From Spirochaetota bacterium (GTDB lineage: Bacteria; Spirochaetota; Spirochaetia; SZUA-6): a DNA stretch of 50,301 bases. Every line of letters starts with the position of its first letter. The first letter of the stretch is position 1. A model generated the notes under the pieces. The model searched no databases. It had not been told where the DNA came from and worked only from the letters and a program-made list of their open reading frames with translations. Shown here piece after piece: positions 33,833 to 43,713 of the stretch. Where the stretch lies: assembly GCA_013151965.1 (NCBI GenBank), contig JAADHF010000116.1, positions 502-50,802 of the forward strand, written 5' to 3'. Position numbers and translations under genes: made by a program.

Positions 33833-35173
33833 ATGGGTTTTTATGAAGATTATATTAAAAGAACACCTGGTTCACAAAAAGCAGCAGAAAGGGCACAGGC
33901 GATTATTCCCGGCGGTGTGGGAAGTGCAATTCAATTCTGGGCTCCATACCCGATATATATAAAAGACAGTAAAGGTTCCAGAATCTGGGATATGGACGGA
34001 AACGAGTATATAGATTACTGCATGTGCTATGCGGCGATGGTAGCAGGACATGCAAATCCCGTAATTGCGGAATCGATAGCGAGACAGGCAAAAAAGGGAA
34101 CACTATACGGTCTTCCCTCATCCTCTGCAACCGAACTCGCGGAAGAAATTCACAGGCGCTATCCGGCTATCGACATGCTCAGGTTTACCCAATCCGGGGT
34201 AGAAGCTACGATGTATGCTGTCAGGCTGGCAAGAGCGGCGACTCATAAGGATGGAGTTATAAAAGTGGAAGGGGCATATCACGGAGCCAGTGATGTCCTG
34301 CTCGTAAGTACTGCAGTTCCTACAACTACTGCCGCAGGGCCGGCATGGATGCCGTCTTCCATCGTGGAAAGTGCAGGAATTCCCGCAGGAGCTACAGAGA
34401 ATACATTCGTCGTACAGTTTAACGATCTCGAAAGTCTGGAATATCAGCTTAAAAAACATGAAGGTGAAATCGCATGTTTTATCCTTGAACCCTGTATGAC
34501 CAACGGCGGTGTTATACCGCCCGATCCCGGATATCTGAAAGGTGTAAGAGAACTGACAATAAAATACAATGTTCTGCTTATATTTGATGAGGTCAAAATC
34601 GGAGCCCGTATAGCACCGGGCGGCGGAGCCGAAAAATACGGAATAACACCTGATCTTATAACACTTGCAAAAGCCATAGGAGGAGGTACTCCTCTCGGGG
34701 CCTTCGGCGGCAGAAGAGAACTTATGGAGCTGATAACACCGCTCGGGCCGGCTGTTCATTTTGGGACCTATAATGCCAACCCTTTAACCACGACAGCCGG
34801 TTTAACCTGTTTAAAAGAAGTTCTTACAACAGAGAAATATAAAGAAATGGACGAATTGGGAGAAAAGTATGCGTCCGGGCTGGAGGAAATTATTAGCAGA
34901 CTGAATTTTCCGGCAAGTGTTACACATGAAGGCCCTCTTGGGGGTATTCAGTTTGTGCCGGAAAAACCACACACATACAGAGAAGCCAATCAGTGTAATA
35001 AAGATCTATGGAAAGAGTACTGGTACGGAATGCTGAGCAAAGGGGTAATTCCCATGGGAAGCGGCTGGTTCGAAGAATATTCCATTTCCGCAGCGCATAC
35101 TGTTAACGATATCGAAGAAACACTTAATATTACAGAAGATGTCCTGTCATCGATAAAGAAAAAATTACTCTAA
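33833..35173 (+). CDS. class III aminotransferase, glutamate-1-semialdehyde aminomutase (HemL)-like
   Basis: 446 aa. PLP-fold motifs: QSGVEATMYAVRLAR, GAYHGASD, LIFDEVKIGARI with Asp252, and the Schiff-base Lys280 in LAKAIGGGTPLGAFGG, all HemL-like. HemL proper keeps NSGTEA and is linked to heme genes; here the motif is QSGVEA and the neighbours are a decarboxylase, a symporter and AOR. A catabolic role, such as amino-to-aldehyde transfer or aminomutase, is more likely. Ribosome binding site AGGGAGG 10 bp before the ATG. Driven by the consensus promoter. Confidence 0.88.
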   Translation: MGFYEDYIKRTPGSQKAAERAQAIIPGGVGSAIQFWAPYPIYIKDSKGSRIWDMDGNEYIDYCMCYAAMVAGHANPVIAESIARQAKKGTLYGLPSSSATELAEEIHRRYPAIDMLRFTQSGVEATMYAVRLARAATHKDGVIKVEGAYHGASDVLLVSTAVPTTTAAGPAWMPSSIVESAGIPAGATENTFVVQFNDLESLEYQLKKHEGEIACFILEPCMTNGGVIPPDPGYLKGVRELTIKYNVLLIFDEVKIGARIAPGGGAEKYGITPDLITLAKAIGGGTPLGAFGGRRELMELITPLGPAVHFGTYNANPLTTTAGLTCLKEVLTTEKYKEMDELGEKYASGLEEIISRLNFPASVTHEGPLGGIQFVPEKPHTYREANQCNKDLWKEYWYGMLSKGVIPMGSGWFEEYSISAAHTVNDIEETLNITEDVLSSIKKKLL

Positions 35174-35187
35174 TCCGGGTTTTAAAA

Positions 35188-35226
35188 GAAGCGGCGGAAA
35201 AGTATTTTATAATATGTTGCCGCTTC
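35188..35226 (+). other. hairpin between aminotransferase and symporter genes
   Basis: GAAGCGGC (35188-35195) and GCCGCTTC (35219-35226) form a perfect 8-bp stem, extendable by TTTTAAAA/TTTTAA with one bulge, around a 23-nt loop. No long T-run follows. It may be a processing, stabilising or weak attenuation site inside the operon. Confidence 0.45.
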
Positions 35227-35251
35227 ATTTTAATAGAAAAAGGAGTTGGAA

Positions 35252-36763
35252 ATGGGAGCTAATATTACCGAACTTACTTTTATCATTATCTACTTTATAG
35301 GTATGATGATCATAGGGGTGATAGTTGCCAGAAAAATCAAAGGAAGTGATGATTATCTTGCCGGCGGCAGAAGATTACCTTTCTGGCTGGTTACAGCCAC
35401 ACTTTTTGCTACCTGGTGGGGCGGAGGAACCGTTTTAGGAGGATCGGGTGCCGCATTTACAGACGGTTTTCACGGTGTAATTTATGATCCTTACGGAGCC
35501 GGGCTTACATTAATCCTGGCAGGATTCTTTTTTATGAAAATCGTTCATGATGCTAAGGTAAATACTGCCGCTCAATTCTTTTCGTGCAGATACGGTTCAT
35601 GGGCTGCAAAGTGGTCCGGTGTCTTAATGGTGCCGACCTATATTCTATGGACTGCCGTGCAGCTTGTTGCAATGGGTAAAATTTTCCAGGTTATACTCGG
35701 CTGGCCGTATGCGATATCGATACTGTTAGGTACGGCGATAATTTTATTCTATACTGTCCTGGGAGGCATTTTAGCTGTTGCATGGACAGACTTTTTTCAG
35801 GTTATAATTCTGTTAGCCGGATTATTTATTATTTTTCCGCTTGCTTTAAAACTTGCAGGCGGCTGGGATCAGGTTGTTGCCGCTACCCCGGCAGCTCATT
35901 TCGACTTTCTTCCGTCAAAAGGAGCCGGATTAAGCGACTGGCTATGGTGGTTCGGAGCACTTTTAGGTGTGGGGCTGGGAACACTTGCCGCTCCCGATAT
36001 GTATCAGAGAGCAATTGTTGCTAAAAGCGGAAAAGTAGCATCCGCTTCGGCATTAACAAGCGGAGTTGCCTACTGGGTTATCGGCGTTATTCCCGTTTAT
36101 CTCGCTTTTATAGCAATTACCTTAATAGGCAACGGAACTTTAAATGGTAAAGTAATAAGCGGAGATCCCGAAAAACTCGTTCTGATACTTGCACGCACGG
36201 TACTGCACCCTGCATTGGCAGGTATATTTATCGCATCACTCTTAGCTGCTGTTATGTCCTCCGGAGACTCCGCAATGTTTGCTCCCGCGGCCATACTGTC
36301 TAATGATCTCTATAAACCTGCATACGAAAAGGTAAAAAAAGTGCCTCTCTCCGATTCAGGGCTTGTAATATCAACCCGTATTTCCGTTTTAGTTATAGCA
36401 GCTGCAGCACTCCTTGTTGGTTTCTTCTATGCGAATATGTACGATCTGCTGATCCTTGCTTTTCAGCTGTTATTTCATGTATTGTTCTTTCCTCTTGTAC
36501 TGGGAGTATACTGGAAAAAGGCAAACACACCCGGAGCAGTCGCTGCAATGATTACCGGTTTCAGCCTGGCCATCGGCTGGTCATTAGTTACGGGAACGTT
36601 GTTTCCGGAACCGGAATGGATATGGGCTTTAGGACCCGGAACCGCCGGCGGAGTAGTGATGGTAATAGTTTCACTTCTGACCCAGAAGAAATACCCAGCC
36701 AGACCGCTTGTTTCGACTGACGGCAGAATTCTTAAATGGCCGGAACTTAAAACAGCCGAATAG
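35252..36763 (+). CDS. sodium:solute symporter (SSS family)
   Basis: 503 aa from ATG 35252, preceded by AAAGGAG at 7 bp; a TTG two codons earlier is less likely. About 13 transmembrane helices. SSS features: N-terminal FIIIYFIGMMIIGVIVARKIKGSDDYLAGGRRLPFWL, then ATWWGGGTVLGGSGAAFTDG, a sodium-site-type region, and LLAAVMSSGDSAMFAPAAILSNDL. It should import an organic anion, amino acid, nucleobase or similar compound with Na+. The neighbours suggest the substrate of the decarboxylase or aminotransferase. Confidence 0.92.
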   Translation: MGANITELTFIIIYFIGMMIIGVIVARKIKGSDDYLAGGRRLPFWLVTATLFATWWGGGTVLGGSGAAFTDGFHGVIYDPYGAGLTLILAGFFFMKIVHDAKVNTAAQFFSCRYGSWAAKWSGVLMVPTYILWTAVQLVAMGKIFQVILGWPYAISILLGTAIILFYTVLGGILAVAWTDFFQVIILLAGLFIIFPLALKLAGGWDQVVAATPAAHFDFLPSKGAGLSDWLWWFGALLGVGLGTLAAPDMYQRAIVAKSGKVASASALTSGVAYWVIGVIPVYLAFIAITLIGNGTLNGKVISGDPEKLVLILARTVLHPALAGIFIASLLAAVMSSGDSAMFAPAAILSNDLYKPAYEKVKKVPLSDSGLVISTRISVLVIAAAALLVGFFYANMYDLLILAFQLLFHVLFFPLVLGVYWKKANTPGAVAAMITGFSLAIGWSLVTGTLFPEPEWIWALGPGTAGGVVMVIVSLLTQKKYPARPLVSTDGRILKWPELKTAE

Positions 36764-36795
36764 GATTTAAATCATTAAACAGAGGAGCAATAGCT

Positions 36796-38625
36796 ATGTA
36801 TGCAGTTACCGGTAACCTTTTGGAAGTAGAGCTTGCCAGGAAACAGTACAGGACAGAAACTATCCCGGAAGAATTATACGACGATTTCCTTGGAGGTTAC
36901 GGTCTCGGCGCCGCTCTATTAATGAAAAGAATGGATCCGAAAGCAGACCCGCTGGGTCCTGATAATATTATAGGATTTGCATCCGGCTATTTAACAGGTA
37001 CCGGAGCATATATTGCCTCCCGCTTTATGGTATTCGGAAAATCCCCATCCACAAAAGGGTGGGGAGATTCCAATTCGGGAGGTTATTTCGGTAAAAAATT
37101 AAAACAGGCAGGGTTCGATGTTGTACTTTTAAGAGGTATTTCGGACAGCCCTGTCTATATTTTACTTGACAACGGGAAAGCCGATATTTTACCAGCGGAA
37201 CAACTCTGGGGAAAAGATACGTACGAAACGGAAGATATGCTTAAAATTAAACACGGCAAAGACTGCGAAATTGTATGCATAGGTCCTGCCGGTGAGAAAC
37301 TCTCTTTAATTGCCGGCATATCAACGGATAAAGGCAGATTTGCAGCACGTTCCGGTCTGGGTGCTGTTATGGGTTCTAAAAAGGTCAAGGCGATTGTCGC
37401 AAAAGGCAAAATACCTATAAATCTGGCAAATCCCCAATTCATGAAGGAATTACGAAAAAAACACAGGTCTGTATTTAAGGAACTTGCAGAAGACCTGAGC
37501 AAATACGGTACCCCCATGTTTTACCAGGAAGCACTTTTTTCCGGCGATGCCCCGGTTAAAAACTGGGCCGGATCGGTAGAAGATATCAGGAATACCGGCT
37601 CGATAAGTGCAGAGAATTATCTTAATTACCAGGTAAAACGGTACGCCTGCAGCGGATGCCCGATAGGGTGCGGCGGACATCTTAAGGTGGAAAACGGGGA
37701 GTACAAAACCGAAAGCACGGTTCATAAAGTCGAATACGAAACAACCGGTATGTTCGGCTCCAATCTTTTAAACGATGATATAGAAGCTTTAATAAAGATT
37801 AATGATATCTGCAACAGATACGGCATGGACACGATAGGCTGCGGGGGTCTTTGCGCTTTTGCAATGGAGGCCTACGAAAAAGGAATTATAGATAAACGTC
37901 ATACCGGCGGGTTAGAACTTAACTGGGGTAATTCGAAATCGATAGTTTCTCTGGTTGAGCTGATAGGAAGGTCCGAGGGAATAGGCGGCATTCTCGCAAA
38001 AGGTTTCGAATATGCAGCCGAAACCTTCGGCGGGAAAACAGCCGGTTTTGCCATAGCCGTACGCAATGAAGCATTCCCTGCACATGATCCCCGCTGGTCC
38101 GCAGGTCTGGCTCTTACCTATTATTCCGATGCAACACCCTCCAGACATACTCAAGGATCTGTTACTTTTCCCATTGCAGGCTACGAGCAGCCCGATTTTA
38201 AAAATGATGTATCCACAGGCAGGGCTAAATATCACAATGACAATGTTAATCTGACACATGCCCTTAATGCAGCCGGACTATGCCTTTTCGGCTATATAAC
38301 TCTTGATTATCTAACCTTTCCGGATTTTTTAAAAGCGGCAGACGGCAAAGACTGGACTTTAGAAAAAATAATGAGAATCGGCTTCCGCATTCATGTATTA
38401 CGCCACCTCTTTAACCGGAAGGCCGGAATAAGTTTTAAGAAACATTCTTTTCCCGAAAGGGTTCTGGGCAATCCGCCCCTAAAAAAAGGTCCGAATAAAG
38501 GTGTTACTATCGACTTAGATACCATGGTGGATGAATATTTAAAGGAAATCAATTTTGATTCCGAAACAGGAGAACCCCTGTTAAAAACAATAAAAGAGCT
38601 TAATCTGGAACAATATATTTCCTGA
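36796..38625 (+). CDS. tungsten-dependent aldehyde:ferredoxin oxidoreductase (AOR 2)
   Basis: 609 aa. N-terminal tungstopterin barrel (GNLLEVELARKQYRTE, FLGGYGLGAALL). The [4Fe-4S] ligands are Cys285, Cys288, Cys292 (CSGCPIGC) and Cys496 (AGLCLFG). The pterin-site motif AHDPRWSAGLALTY is at about 429-442. It is clearly different from AOR 1 in sequence, so it probably uses another aldehyde. Ribosome binding site GAGGAG before the ATG. It lies between the symporter and triad 2 in one direction, presumably co-transcribed, and may oxidise the aldehyde made by the HemL-like aminotransferase (inference). Confidence 0.93.
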   Translation: MYAVTGNLLEVELARKQYRTETIPEELYDDFLGGYGLGAALLMKRMDPKADPLGPDNIIGFASGYLTGTGAYIASRFMVFGKSPSTKGWGDSNSGGYFGKKLKQAGFDVVLLRGISDSPVYILLDNGKADILPAEQLWGKDTYETEDMLKIKHGKDCEIVCIGPAGEKLSLIAGISTDKGRFAARSGLGAVMGSKKVKAIVAKGKIPINLANPQFMKELRKKHRSVFKELAEDLSKYGTPMFYQEALFSGDAPVKNWAGSVEDIRNTGSISAENYLNYQVKRYACSGCPIGCGGHLKVENGEYKTESTVHKVEYETTGMFGSNLLNDDIEALIKINDICNRYGMDTIGCGGLCAFAMEAYEKGIIDKRHTGGLELNWGNSKSIVSLVELIGRSEGIGGILAKGFEYAAETFGGKTAGFAIAVRNEAFPAHDPRWSAGLALTYYSDATPSRHTQGSVTFPIAGYEQPDFKNDVSTGRAKYHNDNVNLTHALNAAGLCLFGYITLDYLTFPDFLKAADGKDWTLEKIMRIGFRIHVLRHLFNRKAGISFKKHSFPERVLGNPPLKKGPNKGVTIDLDTMVDEYLKEINFDSETGEPLLKTIKELNLEQYIS

Positions 38626-38711
38626 CTATTTTAAAAAAACCTATCAGCGGTATTTCGTGGTGCTGCATTAATTTTTTAAGCCCACAGGCGGAAAAAGAGG
38701 AGATTAAATAT

Positions 38712-39569
38712 ATGGATAATTTTAAATATTTTAAACCGCAGAACTTTAAAGAACTCCTTAATGTAAAATACGATCTGTCATCAGCCGGTTTTCCTCTTGC
38801 AGGAGGTTCCAACCTTCTTATTTATATAAAAGAGAAATCAATAAGAAGCGGCACACTTATAGACATAACTTCTCTTAAAGAATTAAGGGGCATTAAAAAG
38901 ACCGGTGATACTATAGAGATAGGAGCGGCGGAAACAATATCCGGTATTCTCGAATCGAAGGTGCTGGAAAACGAACTTCCGTTTTTCTCCGTTTCTATGA
39001 GGGACTTCGCAAACCCTTTAATCAGAAACAAAGCAACAATAGGCGGCAACATGGCGGATGCCTCGCCCGTTGCAGATACGGCCCCTCCTCTTCTTGTTCT
39101 TGATGCGAAGGTTGTTGCTGCAAGCAAATCGGGAATAAGAGAGATTCCGGCAAACGAATTCTTTTCCGGGCCCGGAAAAAACAATTTAAGCAAAGATGAA
39201 ATAATACAAAAAATAAATATTCCGGTTCCTGAAAGAGGAAGCGGTATTTTCCTTAAATTGGGGCAGCGGAAAGGAACATCTATTTCCGTTACCTCCGTAG
39301 CAGTATGGATTGTAAATGATTCGAATAAAATCACTGGTATAAGAATATCCTTAGGGGGTGTTGCCCCGGTACCCATACGTGCAGTTAATGCGGAAAAGGC
39401 TTTTTCCGGTAAAATAATAGATGAGAATAACATTACAGCTTTAGCGGAAACTCTTAAGGAAGACATAAAACCGATAAGCGATTTAAGAGGAAGCGCCGAA
39501 TACCGCACCGCGGTAAGCATTAATTTATTAAAACGGGCGATTCTTACATGCCTTAAGACGGAGGAATAG
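38712..39569 (+). CDS. molybdenum hydroxylase FAD subunit (triad 2)
   Basis: 285 aa. FAD-binding segments LAGGSNLLIYIK and NKATIGGNMADASPVADTAPPLL, then the C-terminal domain ending DLRGSAEYRTAVSINLLKRAI. Gene order in this triad is FAD, Fe-S, Mo, the reverse of triad 1. The Fe-S gene starts 2 bp after its stop. Confidence 0.92.
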   Translation: MDNFKYFKPQNFKELLNVKYDLSSAGFPLAGGSNLLIYIKEKSIRSGTLIDITSLKELRGIKKTGDTIEIGAAETISGILESKVLENELPFFSVSMRDFANPLIRNKATIGGNMADASPVADTAPPLLVLDAKVVAASKSGIREIPANEFFSGPGKNNLSKDEIIQKINIPVPERGSGIFLKLGQRKGTSISVTSVAVWIVNDSNKITGIRISLGGVAPVPIRAVNAEKAFSGKIIDENNITALAETLKEDIKPISDLRGSAEYRTAVSINLLKRAILTCLKTEE

Positions 39570-39571
39570 GA

Positions 39572-40048
39572 ATGGGAGAGAAAGAATATTACAATATAAA
39601 ACTTACTGTAAACGGAAAAGTAGTTACAGGGAGTGTAAGGGCAGAGATTTCGCTCCTTGATTTTTTAAGAGATAATAATTATATCGAGGTAAAAAAGGGA
39701 TGTGATAAGGGGGATTGCGGCGCCTGCACGGTTTTAATAGACGGTAAAGCAACGGTTTCCTGCTTAACTTCAGCTCTGCAGGCACAGGGTAAGAATATTT
39801 ATACCCTTAAATCTTTAGGGTCATGGGATAAATTACATCCTTTACAGAAGGCTTTTGTTAAATACGAAGCATTGCAATGCGGTTTTTGTACACCCGGAAT
39901 GCTTATGACGGCTAAGGCTCTGCTGGATACAAATCCGCACCCTGCGAGAGAAAGCATCAAAGAGGCTATTTCCGGTAATTTATGCCGCTGTACAGGGTAC
40001 AGGAAGATAGTAGATGCTATAGAGGCTGTAGGCAGGGGAGAATTATAA
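39572..40048 (+). CDS. molybdenum hydroxylase small subunit, 2x[2Fe-2S] (triad 2)
   Basis: 158 aa. First cluster Cys44, 49, 52, 64; second cluster Cys103, 106, 138, 140 (QCGFCTPG, CRCTGY). AGGAATAGGA precedes the ATG. Its stop TAA shares one base with the ATG of the Mo gene (TAATG). Confidence 0.94.
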   Translation: MGEKEYYNIKLTVNGKVVTGSVRAEISLLDFLRDNNYIEVKKGCDKGDCGACTVLIDGKATVSCLTSALQAQGKNIYTLKSLGSWDKLHPLQKAFVKYEALQCGFCTPGMLMTAKALLDTNPHPARESIKEAISGNLCRCTGYRKIVDAIEAVGRGEL

Positions 40049-42327
40049 TGACAGAAGAAAGAACCTATATAGGCAAAAGAACTCCGGGCCTGGATGAAAA
40101 AGACAAGGTGCTGGGTAACGTTATTTATGCAGATGATTTTACCCTTCCGGGCATGCTGCATGCAAAAGTATTCCGGGCAACGAAACCGTCTGCAATAATT
40201 AAAAAATTAAATGCGGACAGGGCAAGAAAACTTCCCGGTGTAGCCTGTGTACTGACTGCCGGTGATGTGCCGAATAACGAATCGATAAGCAATGTTGTGG
40301 GACAGACAACAGAGGTAGGATTACTGGAGGCAAGACATCAGGTTCTTGTAAAAAACAGGGTACGTTATTACGGTGAGGCAATAGCGCTTGTTGCCGCCGA
40401 CAGTGTTGCTGCTGCAGAGGAAGCAATTGAATTAATCGAAATAGAATATGAAGAAATACCGGGAGTTTATAACCCATTGGAAGCCATGAAACCCGAATCC
40501 CCAAAAATTCACGGTGATAATAATATTATTGCACAATGGAAACTGAGGAAGGGAGACGTTAAAAGGGGTTTCGCCGAATCCAGCGTAATCGTAGAGAATA
40601 CCTACCGGACACCGAGGCAGGAACATGCACATATAGAACCCGAATCAGGGGTCAGCTGGGTGGATGACATGGGAGTAATTAATATAAGGATTGCAACCCA
40701 GGTTATCGAACATTACAGAGATGTTGCAGCGGTTTTGGGAATACCGCAGAGCATGGTAAGAATCAAAGGAACTATAATAGGGGGCGGTTTCGGAGGCAAA
40801 GAAGATGTCACGGCAGAAGTTTTTCTCGGACTATTAACATGGAAAACAAGAAAGCCTGTAAAACTTACATTTTCAAGGGAAGAAATGGGCTATGGGCGGC
40901 AAAAGAGACATCCATATATTTTAAAATATAAAACAGGGGCATCGAAGGATGGAAAACTGACAGCCATGGAAGCGGAAATCATTTCCGATTCCGGTGCCTA
41001 CGTTTATTTAAGTCCGTGGGTCCTGCTTTACTCTACTGTTCATTCGACAGGTCCGTATTTTATACCCAATGTAAAAGTCGATTCATTTTCCGTTCTGACA
41101 AATAATATTATGACAAGTGCTTTCAGGGGGTTCGGCGGAATGCAGGTAGCTTTCGCTTATGAAGCACAGATGGATGAAATAGCAAAAAAACTTAAAATGG
41201 ACCCCCTCGAGCTCAGGAAGAAGAATTTTCTTAAAAAAGGAAGCGAAACTGCAAATTATCAAAAAATTACCTCCGAAGTATTATTGAAAGAATCAGTAGA
41301 AAAGGCCCTCAGTGCATTGGGCGAAAAGAGTAAAAGCACGGAAACAAAAAAGACAGGAAGAGGTTTTGCCTGTTCCTGGCAGTCCTACGGAAGAATGACC
41401 TATCTTCATGATACATCGAGTGCATGGGTCGGACTCGAACTCGACGGAAGCGCTGTTGTAAGAAGCGGCATACCCGATCTCGGAGGGGGGCAGAGAGAAT
41501 CCTTAAGGGCAATAACAGCGGAAATACTGGGCCTTAATATCGAGGAAGTGCACGTTATATCGACAGATTCACAGGTAACGCCTCTTGCAGGCACGGTAAC
41601 TGCCACAAGGGCACTGTTCATGTCGGGAAATGCGGTTAAACTTGCATCTGAACACGTTCTTGATATTATTACAAAAAAGGCTTCTGAAATGCTTAATACA
41701 TCCGTAAAAGAATTATCCCTTAAGAATAAAACGGTTTATACAACCGGAGGCGGCAGTATACCTTTAGTAAAGGTTATAAAACAATGTGCAGCCGAAGGAA
41801 CCATGCCTCAGAGTCTTGCAACGTATAAGGCCCCTTTTACAGATCCGGTTAAAACCGAAGTAATTAAAGATCCCGTGTTTGCCGATTTCACATTCGGAGC
41901 ACAGGCAGCCGAAGTCGAAGTAGATACCGAAACAGGCATTGTTACAATACTTAAATATGCCTCGGCACAGGATATCGGCAGGGCAATCAATGTAAACAGA
42001 GTGGAAGGACAAATCGAAGGCGGTGCGGCACAGGGCATAGGGTTCGGTTTAATGGAAGACTATATAGAAGAAAAGGGTATCCCCTTAACTCTGAACCTTG
42101 CCACCTATTTAATTCCGACTTCGAAAGATATTCCCGATATACAGTCCATTATACTTGAATCGAAATCAGGCAAAGGGCCTTTCGGAGCCAAAGGCATAGG
42201 AGAACCGGCAATCACTGCTGCGGCGCCTGCGTTAATAAGTGCAATCTGCGATGCAATAGGCGTCAGAATTAAACACATACCGGCCACTCCGGAAAGAGTT
42301 TACCGGGCGGTACATGATAAAAACTAG
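40048..42327 (+). CDS. molybdenum hydroxylase large (Mo-pterin) subunit (triad 2)
   Basis: 759 aa from the ATG at 40048, which overlaps the preceding stop; an upstream in-frame start would lie inside the Fe-S gene. It carries the conserved IIGGGFGGKED, SAFRGFGGMQVAFAYE (with the Arg) and the catalytic-Glu motif GPFGAKGIGEPAITAA. In contrast to triad 1 this is a canonical xanthine/N-heterocycle-type active site. Substrate unknown; purines or related heterocycles fit. A terminator follows. Confidence 0.93.
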   Translation: MTEERTYIGKRTPGLDEKDKVLGNVIYADDFTLPGMLHAKVFRATKPSAIIKKLNADRARKLPGVACVLTAGDVPNNESISNVVGQTTEVGLLEARHQVLVKNRVRYYGEAIALVAADSVAAAEEAIELIEIEYEEIPGVYNPLEAMKPESPKIHGDNNIIAQWKLRKGDVKRGFAESSVIVENTYRTPRQEHAHIEPESGVSWVDDMGVINIRIATQVIEHYRDVAAVLGIPQSMVRIKGTIIGGGFGGKEDVTAEVFLGLLTWKTRKPVKLTFSREEMGYGRQKRHPYILKYKTGASKDGKLTAMEAEIISDSGAYVYLSPWVLLYSTVHSTGPYFIPNVKVDSFSVLTNNIMTSAFRGFGGMQVAFAYEAQMDEIAKKLKMDPLELRKKNFLKKGSETANYQKITSEVLLKESVEKALSALGEKSKSTETKKTGRGFACSWQSYGRMTYLHDTSSAWVGLELDGSAVVRSGIPDLGGGQRESLRAITAEILGLNIEEVHVISTDSQVTPLAGTVTATRALFMSGNAVKLASEHVLDIITKKASEMLNTSVKELSLKNKTVYTTGGGSIPLVKVIKQCAAEGTMPQSLATYKAPFTDPVKTEVIKDPVFADFTFGAQAAEVEVDTETGIVTILKYASAQDIGRAINVNRVEGQIEGGAAQGIGFGLMEDYIEEKGIPLTLNLATYLIPTSKDIPDIQSIILESKSGKGPFGAKGIGEPAITAAAPALISAICDAIGVRIKHIPATPERVYRAVHDKN

Positions 42328-42335
42328 ACATCTTA

Positions 42336-42369
42336 AAATGCAGGTTTTAATCAGCCTGCATTTGTTTTT
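42336..42369. terminator. rho-independent terminator between converging operons
   Basis: Stem AAATGCAGG (42336-42344), 10-nt loop, CCTGCATTT (42355-42363), then GTTTTTA. It ends the plus-strand triad 2 operon. On the other strand it overlaps the hydantoinase stop at 42351 and is followed by a shorter TTTTAAG. Confidence 0.8.
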
Positions 42370-43688
42370 ATAAACTTCCCCGACCCGCTTTCAGCGGAGA
42401 AACCGGAATTATCAACAATTAACCGGCCGCGGGAGAGAACTTTTTTTATCCTGCCCAGTATGGTTTTGCCTTCGAAAAGCGTATAGGCTGCATTGGAGTG
42501 CTGATTTTCCTGTGATATTGTCCATTCTTCATCCGGATCGATTATTACTATATCCGCATCGGAACCGGTGTCCAGTCTGCCTTTCTGCGGAAATAAACCC
42601 ATTATTTTCGCAGTATTTTCCGATAAAACAGATACAAGCCTGTTTATCGCAAGCCTGCCCCTGTTAACACCGAATTCCCATAAAACGGGGAGCATTGTTT
42701 CTATTTCGGGGGTGCCGTACGGCGCCGCGAAAAAATCATCTTCCGCTTTTTTATCCTTTGGGGCATGGTCGCTTCCGATTGTATCGATGTATCCCTCCCC
42801 TATTGCATCCCAGAGTGCAATGCGGTCTTTGTCCGTTTTTATGGAAGGGCCTACTTTACCCAGAGATCCCATTGCTTTTAATTCATCCCATGTCAGGGAA
42901 AGATAATGAGGACATGTCTCTGCATATACTTTACAACCTTCATCTTTCAGGTATTTAAGGATTTTTACCCCTTCCCCCGATGAAATATGAGGTATATAAA
43001 CGGGACATTTCATTAATCTGCCAATCTGTACGGCGCGGAAGATTGCTTCCGCTTCGGCTATGTCCGGGCTTGTTTCCGGAAATCTTTCCTTAAAATCGGC
43101 CTTCTCCGCAAGCAGTTTGTCCTGAATATAATCTATTACAAGACCGTTTTCCGCATGAAGACAGGCCATGCCGCCTGTTCTGCCGATAATATCCATTGCT
43201 CCGGCAAGGGCATAATCATCCGTCATCCAGCCCAATTTTGCATATGCCATAAACATTTTAAAAGAAGTAACCCCCAGCTCTACCGCTTCCGGTATTTCAT
43301 CAGCCTGTTTTCCCGCATCAAATAATCCGCCGTGTAATGCAAAATCAATATAAGATGTCGCTTCTCCCTCTTTAATATAATCCTTCAGCGTTGCAGCAAG
43401 GCTTTTTCCGGGTTTTGCATACGCATAATGAATAACGGTTGTAACGCCTCCGAAGGCCGCAGTTTTTGATAATCCTTTAATGTTATCAAGATAAACCGGA
43501 TGCGTATGCGGATCGATAACCCCGGGCAGAACGTATTTACCTCCGGCATCTATCGTATTACGGCCGCAGATACTGTCATCCGGCCCTATATACTCTATTT
43601 TTTCATTTTTTATACCGATATTCCCCTTTACGGTCTTTTCCGGGTATACTATTTTTCCTCCCTTTATAACCGTTTCATACCCTTTCAT
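42351..43688 (-). CDS. hydantoinase/dihydropyrimidinase-type cyclic amidohydrolase
   Basis: 445 aa. Binuclear metal site complete: His61 and His63 (DPHTHP), carbamylated Lys144 in TSFKMFMAY, His178 (LHAEN), His234 (YIPHIS) and Asp307 (GSDHAP). The SFKxFMAY motif is the D-hydantoinase/dihydropyrimidinase signature. Dihydroorotase (PyrC) is therefore less likely but not excluded; allantoinase is another option. It hydrolyses cyclic ureides. It is the last gene of a minus-strand operon, 26 bp after pyrD, with pyrK and the Liv importer before it. Confidence 0.88.
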   Translation of the reverse strand: MKGYETVIKGGKIVYPEKTVKGNIGIKNEKIEYIGPDDSICGRNTIDAGGKYVLPGVIDPHTHPVYLDNIKGLSKTAAFGGVTTVIHYAYAKPGKSLAATLKDYIKEGEATSYIDFALHGGLFDAGKQADEIPEAVELGVTSFKMFMAYAKLGWMTDDYALAGAMDIIGRTGGMACLHAENGLVIDYIQDKLLAEKADFKERFPETSPDIAEAEAIFRAVQIGRLMKCPVYIPHISSGEGVKILKYLKDEGCKVYAETCPHYLSLTWDELKAMGSLGKVGPSIKTDKDRIALWDAIGEGYIDTIGSDHAPKDKKAEDDFFAAPYGTPEIETMLPVLWEFGVNRGRLAINRLVSVLSENTAKIMGLFPQKGRLDTGSDADIVIIDPDEEWTISQENQHSNAAYTLFEGKTILGRIKKVLSRGRLIVDNSGFSAESGSGKFIKTNAG

Positions 43689-43713
43689 AGCATCTCTCCC
43701 CTGACTTAATTAT

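Noticed and set aside
33833-35173. True HemL of heme synthesis
   Set aside because: The fold and Lys motif fit, but QSGVEA replaces NSGTEA and the genes around it are catabolic; called HemL-like only.
42351-43688. Dihydroorotase (pyrC) to complete a pyr operon
   Set aside because: The SFKxFMAY lysine motif and the metal-ligand spacing match hydantoinase/dihydropyrimidinase better; PyrC activity is not excluded.
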